NCBI GenBank assembly: GCA_032716605.1
Contig: CM064530.1
Coordinates: forward strand, 4,332,325 to 4,396,324
Direction: 5' to 3'
Origin: Paralithodes platypus
Lineage: Eukaryota; Arthropoda; Malacostraca; Decapoda; Lithodidae
Length of the DNA: 64,000 nt
The notes under the pieces were generated by a model that was given only the letters and a program-made list of their open reading frames with translations, had not been told where the DNA came from and did not search any database. A program made the position numbers and the translations under genes. This document shows positions 1 to 10,434 of the stretch, piece after piece; position 1 is the first letter of the stretch; each line of letters begins with the position of its first letter.

Positions 1-490
1 ACGGCGACACCGGCCTGCCAGTAGCCAGACAACCTTGTCCAAACCGTCTCACAGACCACAAGAGGTACTGGTACCATAAGTATATTTAGGAGCACGGAAA
101 CTTCGAAGGAAGACCGCCCAAAACAAAAGAATACTAAAATGCTTAGCCAAAGAGAAGCTAATGAGGTGCTAATGCCAATACGGAAAGGAGTGTTTTACTA
201 AGGTGTTGACGATAAGCAATAATATAATCCAAAACACAAAGAAATTAATGTTTTAGGGATAAAGAGAAGTCAATGGAGGGATACTGACAAGTGGAAAATA
301 AAGTCAAACACAATGAGATTGGAACGCCTGGGTGAAGAAGCGCCTATGATGAGGAGTAAACAGAATAAAAAAAAGGAAGAATTGGGCATTTAGCTAGAGA
401 ACTGTCAAAGTGTGAATTACGGACGGTTTCCAAACACTCAAAGAATAGGATGCACGGGTGAATAGGATGCGCTAATATTAACAACAAGGG
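1..490. other. no gene seen
   Basis: A-rich, with stops in all frames and no recognisable family. It would lie in a downstream intron or 3' flank of the ENOX-like gene if that gene continues to the left. Confidence 0.4.
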
Positions 491-534
491 CTAAATGAGG
501 AGCCACTTGATGGTGCTTCCTCCCACAGCAGTTA

Positions 535-1100
535 ATGTGTGTGTGTGTGTGGTGTACAGTACTGTACTGTTATTGTTATTCTGTAGTAGGGGGTACAGGG
601 CTAGGGGGGGGGGGACAGGGGAGAGGATGGGAGGCAGGAAGTAAGGGGTGGAGGGAGGGGGGAGAGAGAGTGGTGGATGGGAGAGAGGGAGGTGGGAGGG
701 AGAGGGGGGGGGGGGAGAGAGTGGTGGAGGTGTAGGAAGGGAGGAAGGGAGAGTGGTGGGAGGGAGGGAGGGGTAAAGAGGGAGAGGTAGGAAGGGAGGG
801 GTAGAAAGGTACAGAGGAGAGGGAGGTGGATGGGAGGGAGAGAGGGAGGAAGGAAGGCAGGAAGGGGTAGGAGGGGAGGAAGCAAGGGGTGGAGGGGTAG
901 GAAGGGAGGGAGGGAGAGAGAAGTGGATGGGAGGGAGGGGCAGGAAGGGAGATAAAGGTAGAAAGGGTGGATGGAAGAGAGGAGAAGGAAGGGGAGAGGG
1001 AGGTGGGTGGTGATGGAGGGGAGGAGAAAGGGGAAGAGAGGTAGGTGGTAGCTTTGCATATGACATGGTGGGTCTGGGAGGAAAGGGGGGGGGGGAAAGG
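535..1100. repeat. G/A-rich polypurine low-complexity tract
   Basis: A short (GT)n run at 536-552 is followed by about 500 bases made almost only of G and A, with GGGAGAGAGGG-type words and G runs at 604-613, 705-715 and 1085-1093. The Pro/Ser/Leu-rich reading frames on the other strand are artefacts of this composition. Confidence 0.9.
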
Positions 1101-1229
1101 ATGGAATAATCAAAAGAATATGGCAAAGGTAAAAGAATAAACAAAATGACAGGAGAAATACAGGGATACAAGAAAGAAATACAACGGAGAATAACTAGAG
1201 GATGGACTATAGTAAGAGGAATATATTAT

Positions 1230-1473
1230 AGTGTAAAATTGCAAAATAAACAAACCAAAACTTACACAACACAGTAAAAAGACAAAAGAACTTATCAAAA
1301 TCACTATGTGGAAACAACACTTTAGCAAAATAATATTATAAATAAAAGAACACAATCCACCACATAGGGTATACATTACTACATGAGCAAGTTAATCTGT
1401 TTCCCAAGCAAACTAATCGCACATATAACAACGCACTATTGTCACGTTCAAGGAATTAGTCAAGTTGGGAAAT
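1230..1473 (-). repeat. dispersed repeat R1, copy 1
   Basis: About 245 bases, nearly the same as 2257-2509, 14418-14681 (both minus), 2949-3202, 17588-17869 and 18043-18285 (plus). Core words in the plus orientation are GTGCGATTAGTTTGCTTGGG and CACCCTATGTGGTGGATTG. No coding capacity is seen; class unknown. Flanking A-rich segments 1107-1229 and 1556-1740 also resemble each other, so this copy sits in a local duplication. Confidence 0.8.
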
Positions 1474-1983
1474 AATCTAATTGATATACAGTAATTTCAT
1501 TCCCAACACCAAACACCTCCCAAGAAAGAAAAAAAACGATGAAGTTTAGATGACTCAGAAACAAATAAATAAAAAGACAGGAGAAATAAATGGATGCAAG
1601 AAAGAGAATCAATTGTGAAAAAATAGAGGATGGATAAGTAAGAGGAATACAGTAGGCCTATAGCAGAAAAGAAAGAAAAAAGAAAAGAGATGGGCTTTAG
1701 AGGACTCTGATAAAAGAAATGACACATAAATATTCAGAGAAAAATATATATATTTAACAGATAGCCATTACAAATAAAAAAGGATTATAACAAGATAGAG
1801 AGATTAATAGATAGACAGATTGATAGATGTACACAGAGAGTAGAAAAGGGAGAAAGTGTAATGTATGTATGCCTACCTGGCCTTGACACACATACAAGGG
1901 GGTGTACATAATAGTAACAGCGCACATGAGGGAGGGAAGGAAATGGAAAGGGAGGGAGGGAGGGAGGGAGGGGAGGGGGGGGG

Positions 1984-2169
<186 letters not shown>

Positions 2170-2256
2170 ATAACTGAATGTAGAGAGGGGTAAGTAGCAA
2201 ATTTTTCTGGAAGGAGTAAATCATAAGAGACAGACAGAGAGGAAGATATAAAGATT

Positions 2257-2509
2257 ATAATGTAAAACTTGCAAAATAAACAAACCAAAACTTGTATGAA
2301 CACAGTAAAAAGACAAAACAATTAATCAAAATCACTATGTGGAAACAACGCTTAAGTAAAATAATAATATATAAATAAAAGAACACAATCCACCACATAG
2401 GGTGTACATTACTACATGAGCAAGTTAATCTGTTTACCAAGCAAACTAATCGCACATATAACAACGCACTATCGTCACGTTCAAGGAATCAGTCAAGTTG
2501 GGAAATAAT
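2257..2509 (-). repeat. dispersed repeat R1, copy 2
   Basis: Same core as the copy at 1230-1473, including the region complementary to the CACCCTATGTGGTGGATTG word. It ends at the AGTCAAGTTGGGAAATAAT side. Confidence 0.8.
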
Positions 2510-2704
2510 AAATAGTGAAAGCTGCTCTGGCGGGAAAAAAATGATAACCAAATAAGTGTGAAGATAAAGAAAAAGGAAGTTGAGAAAATGAACATCAATT
2601 ACTAAACAGACAAATACAAATGAAAAGGAAGAGGAGGAAAAAACATAAATTGTGTCGAAAGAGAGAGTTAAAACTATGTGTGATTGGGGGATCCTCACAC
2701 TCAC

Positions 2705-3625
2705 TCAATCTCTCTCTCTCTCCACACTTTTTGGTTATTAAAAAATAGAACTCACAAATTGAACTCTCTGTAACTTCTACATTTTATTCAGCTTTTCCCA
2801 ATCCCTCTCCTACAAAAATCTCAATCTCTCTTTCTCTCCACACAACTCACAAATCTAACTCTCTCGAACTTCTACATTTTATGCAGCTTTTCTCACTCTC
2901 TCCTCCAAAAACTCAATATCTTTCTCTCTCTCTCTCATACCAGAACATCCCGGACTTCCCAAATTGACTACAGTACTGTAATTCCTTGAACGTGACGAAT
3001 GTGCGTTGTTATGTGTGCGATTAGTTTGCTTGGGAAACGGATTAACTTGCTCATGTAGAAATGTACACCCTATGTGGTGGATTGTGTTCTTTTATTTCAT
3101 AAATTTTATTTTAGTAAGCGTTGTTTCCACATGTTATTTTGCCTTTATCTTGTATCGTCCCAGTTTTGGTTTGTTTAGTTTTCAAGTTTTACATTTTAAA
3201 CCTAATTCTCTCTCAAACTTCTATATTTTATTCAGCTTTTCCCAATCCCTCTCCTAAGGAAATCTCAATCTCTCTCTCCACACAACTCACAAATCTCAAT
3301 CTCTCTCTCCACACAACTCACAAATCTAACTCTCTTGAACTTCTAGATTTTATTCAGCTTTTCCCACTCTCTCTTCTCTCCTCCAAAACTCTCAATCTCT
3401 CTCTCTCTCTCTCCATACAACTCAAATCTAACTCTCAAATTTCTATATTTTATTCAGCTTTTCCCGCTATCTCTCCTCCGAAAATCTTAATCTCTCTCTC
3501 TCTCTCCACATAACTTACAAATTTAACTATTTCCCTCTCTCCACATAACTCACATAACTAACTCTCTCTAACTTCTACATTTCCTTCAGCTTTTCCCACT
3601 CTCTCTCCTCTGACCTTCCCCGGTG
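2705..3625 (+). repeat. degenerate ~95-bp CT-rich tandem repeat, split by an R1 copy
   Basis: Recurring blocks contain CTCTCTCTCC, ACAACTCACAAATC and ATTTTATTCAGCTTTTCCC, with starts near 2776, 2871, 3222, 3343, 3443 and 3577. An R1 copy in plus orientation occupies 2949-3202. Open frames across it are Ser/Leu-rich artefacts. Confidence 0.7.
2949..3202 (+). repeat. dispersed repeat R1, copy 3
   Basis: Plus-orientation copy starting at CCCGGACTTCCCAAATTGAC and ending ACATTTTAAA. It separates the two halves of the CT-rich tandem repeat. Confidence 0.8.
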
Positions 3626-3887
3626 TGAATTACAGCCTTTTGTTCTGGCCGGGAAAACACAAACACGCCCTCAACTCCCAGCAACAACGAGTTCACCTCA
3701 TTAGCATATCATTGAAATACGTTTTGTCTGCGGCCACAATTATGTCAGCTAATCTAGGGTGGGGCTATACTTTGCATAGAAACAGGAGCATGGTTAAACA
3801 GTAGCATGTGACACTAACTTTCACTTTGCTGTAAATTTTCGCCAAGGTTTAAGTTTTATACGTATACTGTACATGTAGCCTACAGTC
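3626..3887. other. no gene seen
   Basis: Mixed-composition sequence without a recognisable family. Confidence 0.4.
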
Positions 3888-4835
3888 ATGTACACTTGCC
3901 CACATAAGTTCTGGAGAGAGGGCATGGCAAGTAAAGGGTTAAGAGTTAATATAAATAAAATCAAGGTTTTACACCATAGATTAGGGCTAGGAAAGGTAGA
4001 AAAAAGTGGTGCATACCCATGCACAGTATGCAGAAAAGGGGTGGGCCCGAACTCAATACAGTGTAGCGTCTGCCCCAGCTGGGTACATCACAGGAAGAAG
4101 CGTTGTACTAGAATAAAGGGACTTCTACCAAGGAAGAAGTCCGAAATTGAGAAATTTGCATGCATAGTATGCAAAGGGGAGCTTGTTTTTAATGAGTGTT
4201 AACTTTGGCAATGAGGCACTGGAGATGGTGGATAAGTTTTGCTACTTGGGTGATACCATTTCTGCCGGTGGTGGGGCTGAGGCCGGCACCATCGTCAGGA
4301 TATGATGCGACTGGGGAAACTTTAGAGAACTTTTGCCACTACTAACCATAAGAAGACTACCTCTTCCCTTGAAAAGAAAGGTTTACGCTTCACGTGTTAG
4401 AAGCACAATGACATATGCTTCAGAAACGTGGCCTGTTTAAAGCGGATGATATCAACAGAATGGAACGCAATGAAATGAGAATGGTGAGATGGATGTGTGG
4501 TGCCAAACTGCAATTTATCAAATGAAGATCTAAGGAGAAGGTTAGGTATCAAGAGTATCAGTGATGTGATGTGTACTAGCAGCCTTGGATGGTTTGGACA
4601 TGTGGAGAGGATGGATGAACAAAGTTGGGTAAAAAGATGCAAGTCCATGAATGTGGAGGGAGCTGCACCAAGGGGCAGACCAAGAAAGACCTGGGATCGG
4701 ACTTTGCAGTCTGATCTTAAATGAAAAACCTGACAAGTGAGGTAGCTCTTAACACGGTTGCCTGGAACGCCGCCATTAGGACGTGAGACCGGAACTGCGC
4801 TTTGTGTGGAATACTCGGTCTTTAAATTTGTGTAT
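3888..4835 (+). pseudogene. RTE-like LINE ORF2, C-terminal part with zinc finger, broken
   Basis: This is the 3' part of a non-LTR retrotransposon polyprotein. The frame at 3888-4202 reads from the end of the reverse transcriptase (GLRVNINKIKV, KSGAYPCTVC) into a Cys/His zinc finger: Cys pairs at PCTVC and IQCSVC, WVHHRKKRC, then FACIVC. Around 4200-4260 follows EALEMVDKFCYLGD, then a frameshifted thumb region with FRELLP, TYASETW and, at about 4575-4700, GWFGHVERMD and RPRKTWDR. These motifs are typical of RTE-type LINE C-termini known from crustacean and insect genomes. Stops and frameshifts after about 4300 make it dead. The 3' end near 4785-4835 shares GGTCTTTAAATTTGTGTATG-like sequence with 15975-16024. 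Clade assignment is from motif memory and not from a search. Confidence 0.75.
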
Positions 4836-4837
4836 GT

Positions 4838-5052
4838 ACCGGTAACATGACGTAACTTCGGACACTCTAGAAAAAATATACAATGAACTACAGTTATGGG
4901 ATAAATACATGATGTTATGGAAAAACAAGTATGTCTGCGGTGTTCTTCCATAATGCAGAATAATTTTTCCATAACTGTAGCTTACATACTTTTATCCAGA
5001 ACTGTCTGAAGTATAGCCCCCGTCCGAAGCTAGATAATTTCACGGTATGTAT
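4838..5052 (+). mobile_element. MITE-like element, family TTCGGAC, copy 1
   Basis: The ends are imperfect inverted repeats: TACCGGTAAC..GTAACTTCGGACAC on the left and GTCCGAAGCTAG..TTTCACGGTA on the right. An inverted copy lies at 21177-21413. The interior carries a hairpin around ATAACTGTAG/CTACAGTTAT. No coding frame is present. Confidence 0.7.
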
Positions 5053-5160
5053 ACTGTATATGTATGCGATCCCTGAAGGGGTGACCACGAACGAAACGCC
5101 CCCATGCACCAATGTCCCCAGTCAGTTGACGCCCCTCCTTCCATCCAGCACCGCTTTCAC

Positions 5161-5630
5161 ACCTCCCCGTGGTGTAACGGATAGCGCGTCTGGCTCACAA
5201 CCAGAAGGTCCCGAGTTCGAGACCCGGGCGGGGAAGACATTTGGGCAAGTCTCTTAACGGTGTAGCCTCTGTTCACCTAGCGGTATAAATAGGAACCTGG
5301 TATAAGTGGACGAAGTTGTGACGTCCCATCTGGGGTTGGTGATCGGTTACAAGGTGAGATGGGTATCGTACTGGTCAACCTAAGCCTTCGGGTGAGACTG
5401 GTACCGTAGTGAGAATGGTACCGTACAGATTAACCCTAAGCCTTCGTTTCCAAATGTCGCCAATTGTATAAAATACAGACTACAAACACATCCACAGCCA
5501 TTCCAACGATACATAAACACTTAACATGCATTTCACGCAATACATTCCCAGTTAAGGAGGCGCGATAATAATGAGCTTAGCTCGCATTGCGTGGATTCCC
5601 CATGACGAACAAGTGAGTGAATAACATATA
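5161..5630 (+). mobile_element. tRNA(Val)-derived SINE inserted in LINE
   Basis: The head at 5164-5234 is tRNA-like (separate entry). The body continues with TTGGGCAAGTCTCTTAAC, CTGTTCACCTAGCGGTATAA and a twice-repeated TGGTACCGTA/CCTAAGCCTTCG segment to about 5460. The unassigned stretch to 5630 completes the gap in the surrounding LINE frame. The right boundary is inferred from where LINE coding resumes. Confidence 0.6.
5164..5234 (+). tRNA. tRNA-like sequence, Val(CAC), SINE head
   Basis: A 71-base cloverleaf candidate. Acceptor TCCCCGT pairs with GCGGGGA; the anticodon stem TCTGG/CCAGA is perfect, with loop CTCACAA giving anticodon CAC; the T loop is TTCGAGA, with one A-C mismatch in its stem. 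The D arm is weaker. A contiguous SINE body and the position inside a LINE argue that it is a retroposed head, though it is intact enough that a tRNA predictor may call it. Confidence 0.5.
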
Positions 5631-6174
5631 TATACTTCTTAACTCCATCCTTCCACCTCTCCCGCTCTGTCATTCCACCTAACTCTCGTACACTCTTAGT
5701 CATTCTCTCGCTTCCCATACGTTCCACATGGCCACAACTATCTCAAGGTGTTAATTTTCACACTTTCCAGCACATCTACATCCATACCACACTGCTCTCG
5801 TACTTCCTCATTCGTCTGTCAATCCCTCCATGTAATTCCGCACGCACTTCTCAAGTAACTCATTTCCACCCCTCTCACTCTTGGTTTTTGTCTCTCCAAC
5901 AACGTCCATGCTTCGCTCCCGAAAGTCAATATCGGGATTACCATGTACTGTCCTGCAAGGATTTCTTTACTTCCATGTTGACCACCCTATTTCTTGTTAC
6001 TGCTTTCAGCATTCTTACAACCCTCTTCCCCTGTTGCACCCTCTCCCGCAGTTCTTCATCCATACTCAGGATGCACAAAGTTCTAATTCAGAAAGTTTAA
6101 CAGACCTTTGTTCTGAAGTGCTGTGAGGAATACTGGGTCCTATAAACCCTGCCACATTTGAAATTTGAAACAGA

Positions 6175-6258
6175 TGGAAAATGTGTAGTGTTGCTAAGGC
6201 ATGAAAAACAAAAGTTATTCTGGGGTATGAGTGTCCTAGGTTCGAGTCCTTGGAGTCT
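6175..6258 (+). mobile_element. SINE T1 fragment (tRNA-like head)
   Basis: Contains CCTAGGTTCGAGTCCTTGGAG (B-box-like), as in the complete copy at 38607-38738. It is cut at a (TCTA)n run that begins the 3' side of another element. Confidence 0.5.
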
Positions 6259-6930
6259 ATCTATCTATTGCCGGACGCCTTACTCCCCTTAACCCGGCAA
6301 GCGCGATAGGCCTCACGGAAGGCTTCCTATAGGGAACGCGATAGGCCTCACGGAAGCAGGACCATAAAAAAAGCCTTCCATAAAAAAAAAGGGCCTATCA
6401 AAACAAAGGAATTTGTCTCTAGGTGAGATAATTCCCCTCCAGTACTCATCCATGTAAATCTCACCCACCCCCCTCCCCTCCTTCCCCACCTTATTCCCCC
6501 CTCCCTCCCCACCTCAATTATCACCTATTTTTCCTCTTATTATCATCATTTATCGGTTATTTTTCTCTCCCGCGATAATGTAGCACAAGTGGGTTGCATA
6601 AAAGATCGTTATGCAACACCCAGACACCGGCACACACCGCCCCGCTCTTCTCAGTTGACTCCCAGACAGCGAGAGGGGAGGGCTGCCTGTCTCTCTCTCT
6701 CGCCTGAGATTATGACCGGGTGGCCAATATCTTCGTTTTTCACCACCCAAATGCTTTTCCCACTTATTTTAGCACTCTTGAAGGTTCATATATACATCAT
6801 ATATGTAAAATAAAAGCATACCGAAAACAAATAATGGTTTATATTGTAAATATAACGAATTCTGTCAGAATCCAGGGCTAGAAATGCACAAATAACTACC
6901 CTAGCACCTACGTCTATATCGCGCTTGTCA
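6259..6930. other. no gene seen; short tandem repeat and C-rich tract
   Basis: A (TCTA)n run and TTGCCGGACGCCTTACTCCCC (the reversed 3' tail of repeat R2, compare 41470-41515) are followed by two copies of GCGATAGGCCTCACGGAAG at 6301-6357. Next comes a C-rich stretch at 6455-6530 and unassigned sequence. Confidence 0.5.
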
Positions 6931-6934
6931 GGTT

Positions 6935-7700
6935 AATGAGGGTGGCCATACACAGAATGCACCCAAGCGGACCTATTCCCTGTAAGAGGGACAACCCGAG
7001 CCAGTTTACTGAAGGACTTACAGGATTGACCACTCAATTTAGGATCCGCCCAACTCCGAGGCCCTCTGTGTACAGTATCTTGTTAGCACTATTTTTCTAC
7101 AGTGGTGTTTGGCTAGTCCATCCACTAACCTGCCTTACCCTTAGGTTAAGCAGTACATATTTGTATCAGGTTTACTCCCCTAGACAGGTTGTTGTTGTTG
7201 TTCCCCAAGCTGCCTGGCCGAACAGCCCCAAGGCCCCGAGCAAGGCCAAGGCCATAACCGAGCGCCCCCACAGAACCCTCCCTGCCGACCACAATAAAGC
7301 CTGGGTGACCGAAGCCACTCCATGGCGGGGAGCTGAGGAGGGTGCGGAAATGCCCGGGAAACCAAAGCCCCACCCAGGGCCCTGTGTCCCTCAGCAATTA
7401 TGAAGAGAAAGTTGAGGGGCAAGGGAAAAATGTGACGCTTTGGCTTCCAATCTTGGTAGATTGGGAGGTCAATCCACGTTAGAGACGCCGTCACTTGAGA
7501 TCGAGAAAATATATAAGTAAAAGGAACAGTCAGAGTAAGCTATGGGTATGGCAGAGATTGCTCAGTTCTCACTCTGATAGACCAGCCCATCACCATCCCT
7601 AGACAGGTTGCTGACCAAGGCTGACGAGTCCCATCCACCCGGATTTTTATAAGGTCTTCCCTAGATGGGTTGCCGACCAAGGCTAACGAGTCCCATCCAC
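6935..7700 (-). mobile_element. dispersed retro-repeat R2, copy 1 (filled site)
   Basis: Collinear with 41508-41850: words such as GGCCATACACAGAATGC, GTGTATCTTGTTAGCAC-like and AAGGCTAACGAGTCCC occur in the same order. This copy is split at 7191 by an (AAC)n-tailed element flanked by a 14-base duplication; the 41-kb copy lacks the insertion. The reversed tail TTGCCGGACGCC plus (TCTA)n at 41470 suggests a retroposon lying in minus orientation. Confidence 0.7.
7192..7596 (-). mobile_element. (AAC)n-tailed retroposon, copy 1
   Basis: Minus orientation. The (GTT)n at 7192-7203 is the (AAC)n tail. The element starts at the right end with GATGGGCTGGTCTATCAGAG and has about 400 bases. It is flanked by a perfect 14-base duplication, CCCTAGACAGGTTG, at 7178-7191 and 7597-7610. 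Other copies are 18614-19057 and 37043-37357. The last ~80 bases match the 3' end of the LINE at 29094-29923 (CTGTTCGGCCAGGCAGCTT then AAC repeats). Its internal open frames are not conserved in length and I do not call a gene. Confidence 0.85.
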
Positions 7701-7959
7701 CCAATACAAACATAACATTTTAAGACTGAGTGCTCCACACATACGTGCAGTTTTGGTCTCTTGTCCTCAATGTAAGGACAACAATTCAAAATACATTTCG
7801 GAAGGGGGTTCAATATACATGTAGTATGAATTTCTATGGCCCACATAGTGCCAATTGGTTGTTTACAAGGTCTTATGTCGACTCTATTCTTGTGCAGGGG
7901 GTTAACTGTACAAATCAAAGACAAGCCCAGAAAGATTTTCGTAATCTCATAATTACCTT

Positions 7960-8592
7960 TCAAAAATTAGTTTTCTGCCCATAGCTCACTCAAAGACAAC
8001 TGCAGAGGTTGAAGTAACTAAATTAAAGATTTCTAAACGCCCCTGATGGTCACAAAGGCTTTTAATTTAACCCCTCAGACCTGGTTGGGCTCTGAGGCAT
8101 CCATAAAAAACACCCCCGCGGAACCCGGAAGGGCTCTGAGGCACCGGCAGCTTGAAAGCCTGTAAGCTTTGTGTGCGAGGCGTCCGTCCGATGCATGTAA
8201 ACAACAGCCGGTTGGACCGACGCCGCGCATCTCCGACCATAAGAAGGAGAGGCGTCCTTGTTCGTGTGTGCCTGTATGTTATTGTTAAGTAGTGAAAAGT
8301 AGTGTAAAGTGGCTGATATTGCCACAAAGTTATCTCCACGGAAATCGTCATCACAACTGAACCAGTTGACTTAGAGAGACTCAACGCCATTCTACAGGTA
8401 CGAAACACATCTACACTTAGGGATGCGCGGGAATGCGGAAGCAGTCAAAATAACAAATATACGGTAGCCTAGGCATAGACATTTTTCGGCCAAAACCCCC
8501 GGGTTTCGGTATGGAATACATAGCCGGGTCTGAGGGGTTAAGTAGCCCACAAAGGGCACAAAATCAAGTCCTTGTGAGCAAAAGGGTTTAAA
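7960..8592. mobile_element. TTAA-type element split by a second TTAA element
   Basis: The segments left (7985-8066) and right (8541-8592) of the inner element resemble the two sides of the sequence at 55543-55670 (ACAACTGCAGAGGTTGAAG and its complement). The right side ends GCAAAAGGGTTTAA. The boundaries are approximate. Confidence 0.4.
8067..8541. mobile_element. non-autonomous piggyBac-type element, 475 bases
   Basis: TTAACCCCTCAGACCTGG at the left and CCGGGTCTGAGGGGTTAA at the right form terminal inverted repeats bounded by TTAA at both ends. The interior is homologous to 37485-37943 (ATCGTCATCACAA, TTGAACCAGTTGA). One side resembles the left end of the piggyBac element at 23346 (GAATGGCGTTGAGT). 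There is no open reading frame of note. Confidence 0.85.
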
Positions 8593-8905
8593 AAGAAGTA
8601 CCGGTACTGTACAGTACTAGTGGTAAGACAATGATGAAGAGATGATAAAAGAATGTAATGAATGGTACATGGGGAAAAAATATATAAACAAATATGAGAG
8701 GGACACCTGGTAGTAAATGAATAAAAAGAGAAATGGTCAATAGAGGAAAACTTTCAAGTACTGTGTAAGAAGAAGCATTGTTCCACGAGCAAAACGAGCA
8801 TATTTGGACTTGGCAATCTTTTAGGAGTGTTTCAGGAAGGGAAGCGAGATTATTATCCAAATTACCCAAATTAATGATAAGTGAAATATTGAAATATATT
8901 ATAAT
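8593..8905. other. no gene seen
   Basis: A-rich sequence. The minus-strand open frame (8588-8869) is hydrophobic, unrelated to anything I recognise, and has no splice context. Confidence 0.4.
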
Positions 8906-8907
8906 AA

Positions 8908-9125
8908 TGCAGCTTTACGTTGCATAGTCAGTAGAGCGTCGGCTGCTGATCAGAGGTTTGGCGGATCGAGTCCTCACTGTCAAAATGTTATTGGTAGATG
9001 TCTAGCCTGGGCAACTTGACCTAGCGATTCGTGATAAACACTAATATTCATGGCCACCCCTTTTCGGGAATTACGGCATCTGGCAATTTAAGTGAGGAAT
9101 GCCTGTAACTGGGCTTTGTGCTTGA
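8908..9125 (+). mobile_element. tRNA-derived SINE, T2-like
   Basis: A tRNA-like head, with GTCAGTAGAGCGTCGGCTG and GGCGGATCGAGTCCTC, is followed by a body with GCCTGGGCAACTTGACCTAG. This matches the T2 SINEs at 35095-35292 and 41866-42068 in layout. Confidence 0.65.
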
Positions 9126-9129
9126 CAAT

Positions 9130-9232
9130 TAATATGTAAAACTTGTAAGATTGACAAACCAAATCAGGAACGGCAAAATATAAAGAGAAAAGAACTGATC
9201 AAAATCATAATTTTGAAAAGGGGTTTAGTTCA
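9130..9232 (-). repeat. dispersed repeat R1, partial
   Basis: TATGTAAAACTTGTAAGATTGACAAACC-type sequence corresponds to the 3' end of R1 only. Confidence 0.55.
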
Positions 9233-9333
9233 GAGAAGTACTAGAGTGGGGCAGAGGTAATGAATAAATTGTGGGTAGGTAGAATGGGTGTTGGTTAGAG
9301 ACCCTATAATAACAGATTAGCAAACTTCTGATA

Positions 9334-9547
9334 TAACCTGTTCCAAATAAGTAGGCCAAAACTCTTGAATATTAATCTCTATAACTTGCAAATGACTAGA
9401 CTAATCAAGCTAATATTTCTACCATTTGGGAAGGGTGAGTCAGGAAAAAGGTGTGGAGGTTTACAGCCCATTTGCTCCAGCCATTTTTGAGTTACAGAGG
9501 TTAAGGTTTGCAATTTCTGGCCTACCTACTTGGAAGAGGGTACAGTA
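9334..9547. mobile_element. palindromic MITE, family GGCCAAAACTCTTGA, copy 1
   Basis: Left end CTGTTCCAAATAAGTAGGCC is complementary to the right end GGCCTACCTACTTGG. The interior carries TACCATTTGGGAAGGGT and TTGAGTTACAGAGGTTA. Related copies are 13372-13586, 18528-19186 (interrupted), 19228-19442 and 30751-30964. Confidence 0.75.
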
Positions 9548-9870
9548 AACTCTCTCACTTATACTTCCATGCCCATAATAAACATTGAGGAATAGTGGCA
9601 CAGGATATAAATTTAGTTAGTTAGATCTAAATTCAACACAATAAAAAATACAATATCACCTAAGTGTTTGATAAATAAGACACATAAATTAAAACAACAA
9701 CAACAACAAGCTCTCTTATTACAGAACTGCAGTGATGGTGACAGTGTAGAGTAAAACCCATCTCTCTCAAACTTGTCTGGAAGAGTGAGTTTTCCAAGAG
9801 TGGGAAATACCATTCAAGTCCTTTTACTGACTTTCAGATTCTTCCGGATGAGGTTAAAAGTATGAAAGAC

Positions 9871-10070
9871 CAGGGTGTCAAACTGAAGCAATTTTGTTTG
9901 AAGACTTGAATGAATATGAGAAGGAATATAAGAAAATTATCATGAAATAGTGTTGTAATGGCCATTTTATCCCTTCCAAAGACAATTCGAACTATAAGCC
10001 ACAATTTAATCTTTACACATAAAATAATAAAGACTAATAATATTGGACTTGGCTTTCGTGTGACACCCTG
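9871..10070. mobile_element. 200-bp hAT-type MITE, family CAGGGTGTC, copy 1
   Basis: Begins CAGGGTGTCAAAC and ends GTGTGACACCCTG. The flanking 8-mers TGAAAGAC (left) and TGAATGAC (right) differ at one base, fitting an aged 8-base target duplication. A second copy at 26784-26984 has a perfect 8-base duplication. Confidence 0.8.
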
Positions 10071-10232
10071 TGAATGACTGAGGTAAATGTCTGAATTTGA
10101 TGATGAAGTATTTTTATACAACCCTATAGAACCAGAGCCCTCATAAGGCTGGTGAAATGTCTGAATACAAATATTATGTCCAATGCCCAACAGAGAAGGA
10201 TTGTACTGTATTTAAAGTTTTCCACTACTTAC

Positions 10233-10434
10233 CATTAACGTTCTCCGGGAGTCCTCCAACGAATATAGTCCGACATCCCAGCGGTCTTTCTCTGGTGGTG
10301 GGTGGTGGAGCGAGCCGGTTGGGAGGTACCAGCACACAACTCTTACACTGCAGGGGGTTCTTAACTGGTGCTGTCAGGCCTTCCGGAGACATCATCCACC
10401 CAAACATGCCCCATGTGATACGGAAGTCACCGCT
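10233..10434 (-). CDS. ENOX: ENOX-like gene, exon with start of RRM
   Basis: Acceptor TCTCTCTCTCTCAG precedes 10434 and donor GTAAGTAG follows 10233; phase 0 in, phase 1 out, 67 codons plus one base. The product reads SGDFRITWGMFGWMMSPEGL, then LQCKSCVLVPPN, APPPTTRERPLGC and RTIFVGGLPEN. The Cys-Lys-Ser-Cys segment, the TRERP-x-GC spacer and the FVGGLPEN strand (RNP2-like first beta strand of an RRM) occur in the same order and spacing in vertebrate ENOX1/ENOX2, as I remember those sequences. The remaining RRM, including RNP1, must be in the next exon, which I could not find between 1 and 10232. This is the key identifying exon of the gene. Confidence 0.88.

Larger units (their letters stand above)
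5053..6120 (-). pseudogene. RTE-like LINE C-terminus, interrupted by a SINE
   Basis: Read on minus from 6120, the frames give MDEELRERVQQGKRV, VKKSLQDS, an ERQKPRVRGVEMSYLR segment, ENTLRW-like WGHVERMGSERMTKSVREL and ERWKDGVKKY (5620-5727). The product then resumes at 5160-5060 as ESGAGWKEGRQLTGD, FVRGHP. The two parts are separated by about 470 bases holding a tRNA-derived SINE. The order matches the C-terminus of RTE-type LINEs and is paralogous to 33880-34132, where KDGVKKY and ESGAGWEGRRLTGD are contiguous. Stops and frameshifts make it non-functional. Confidence 0.7.

Noticed and set aside
491..1171. Pro/Ser/Leu-rich minus frames of 170-226 residues
   Set aside because: Products of a polypurine tract; no conserved motif and any frame stays open.
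7146..7494. Open frames of 83-138 residues repeated at 7, 18.8 and 37 kb
   Set aside because: They are frames through the (AAC)n retroposon; copies differ by frameshifts, so there is no sign of a conserved protein.
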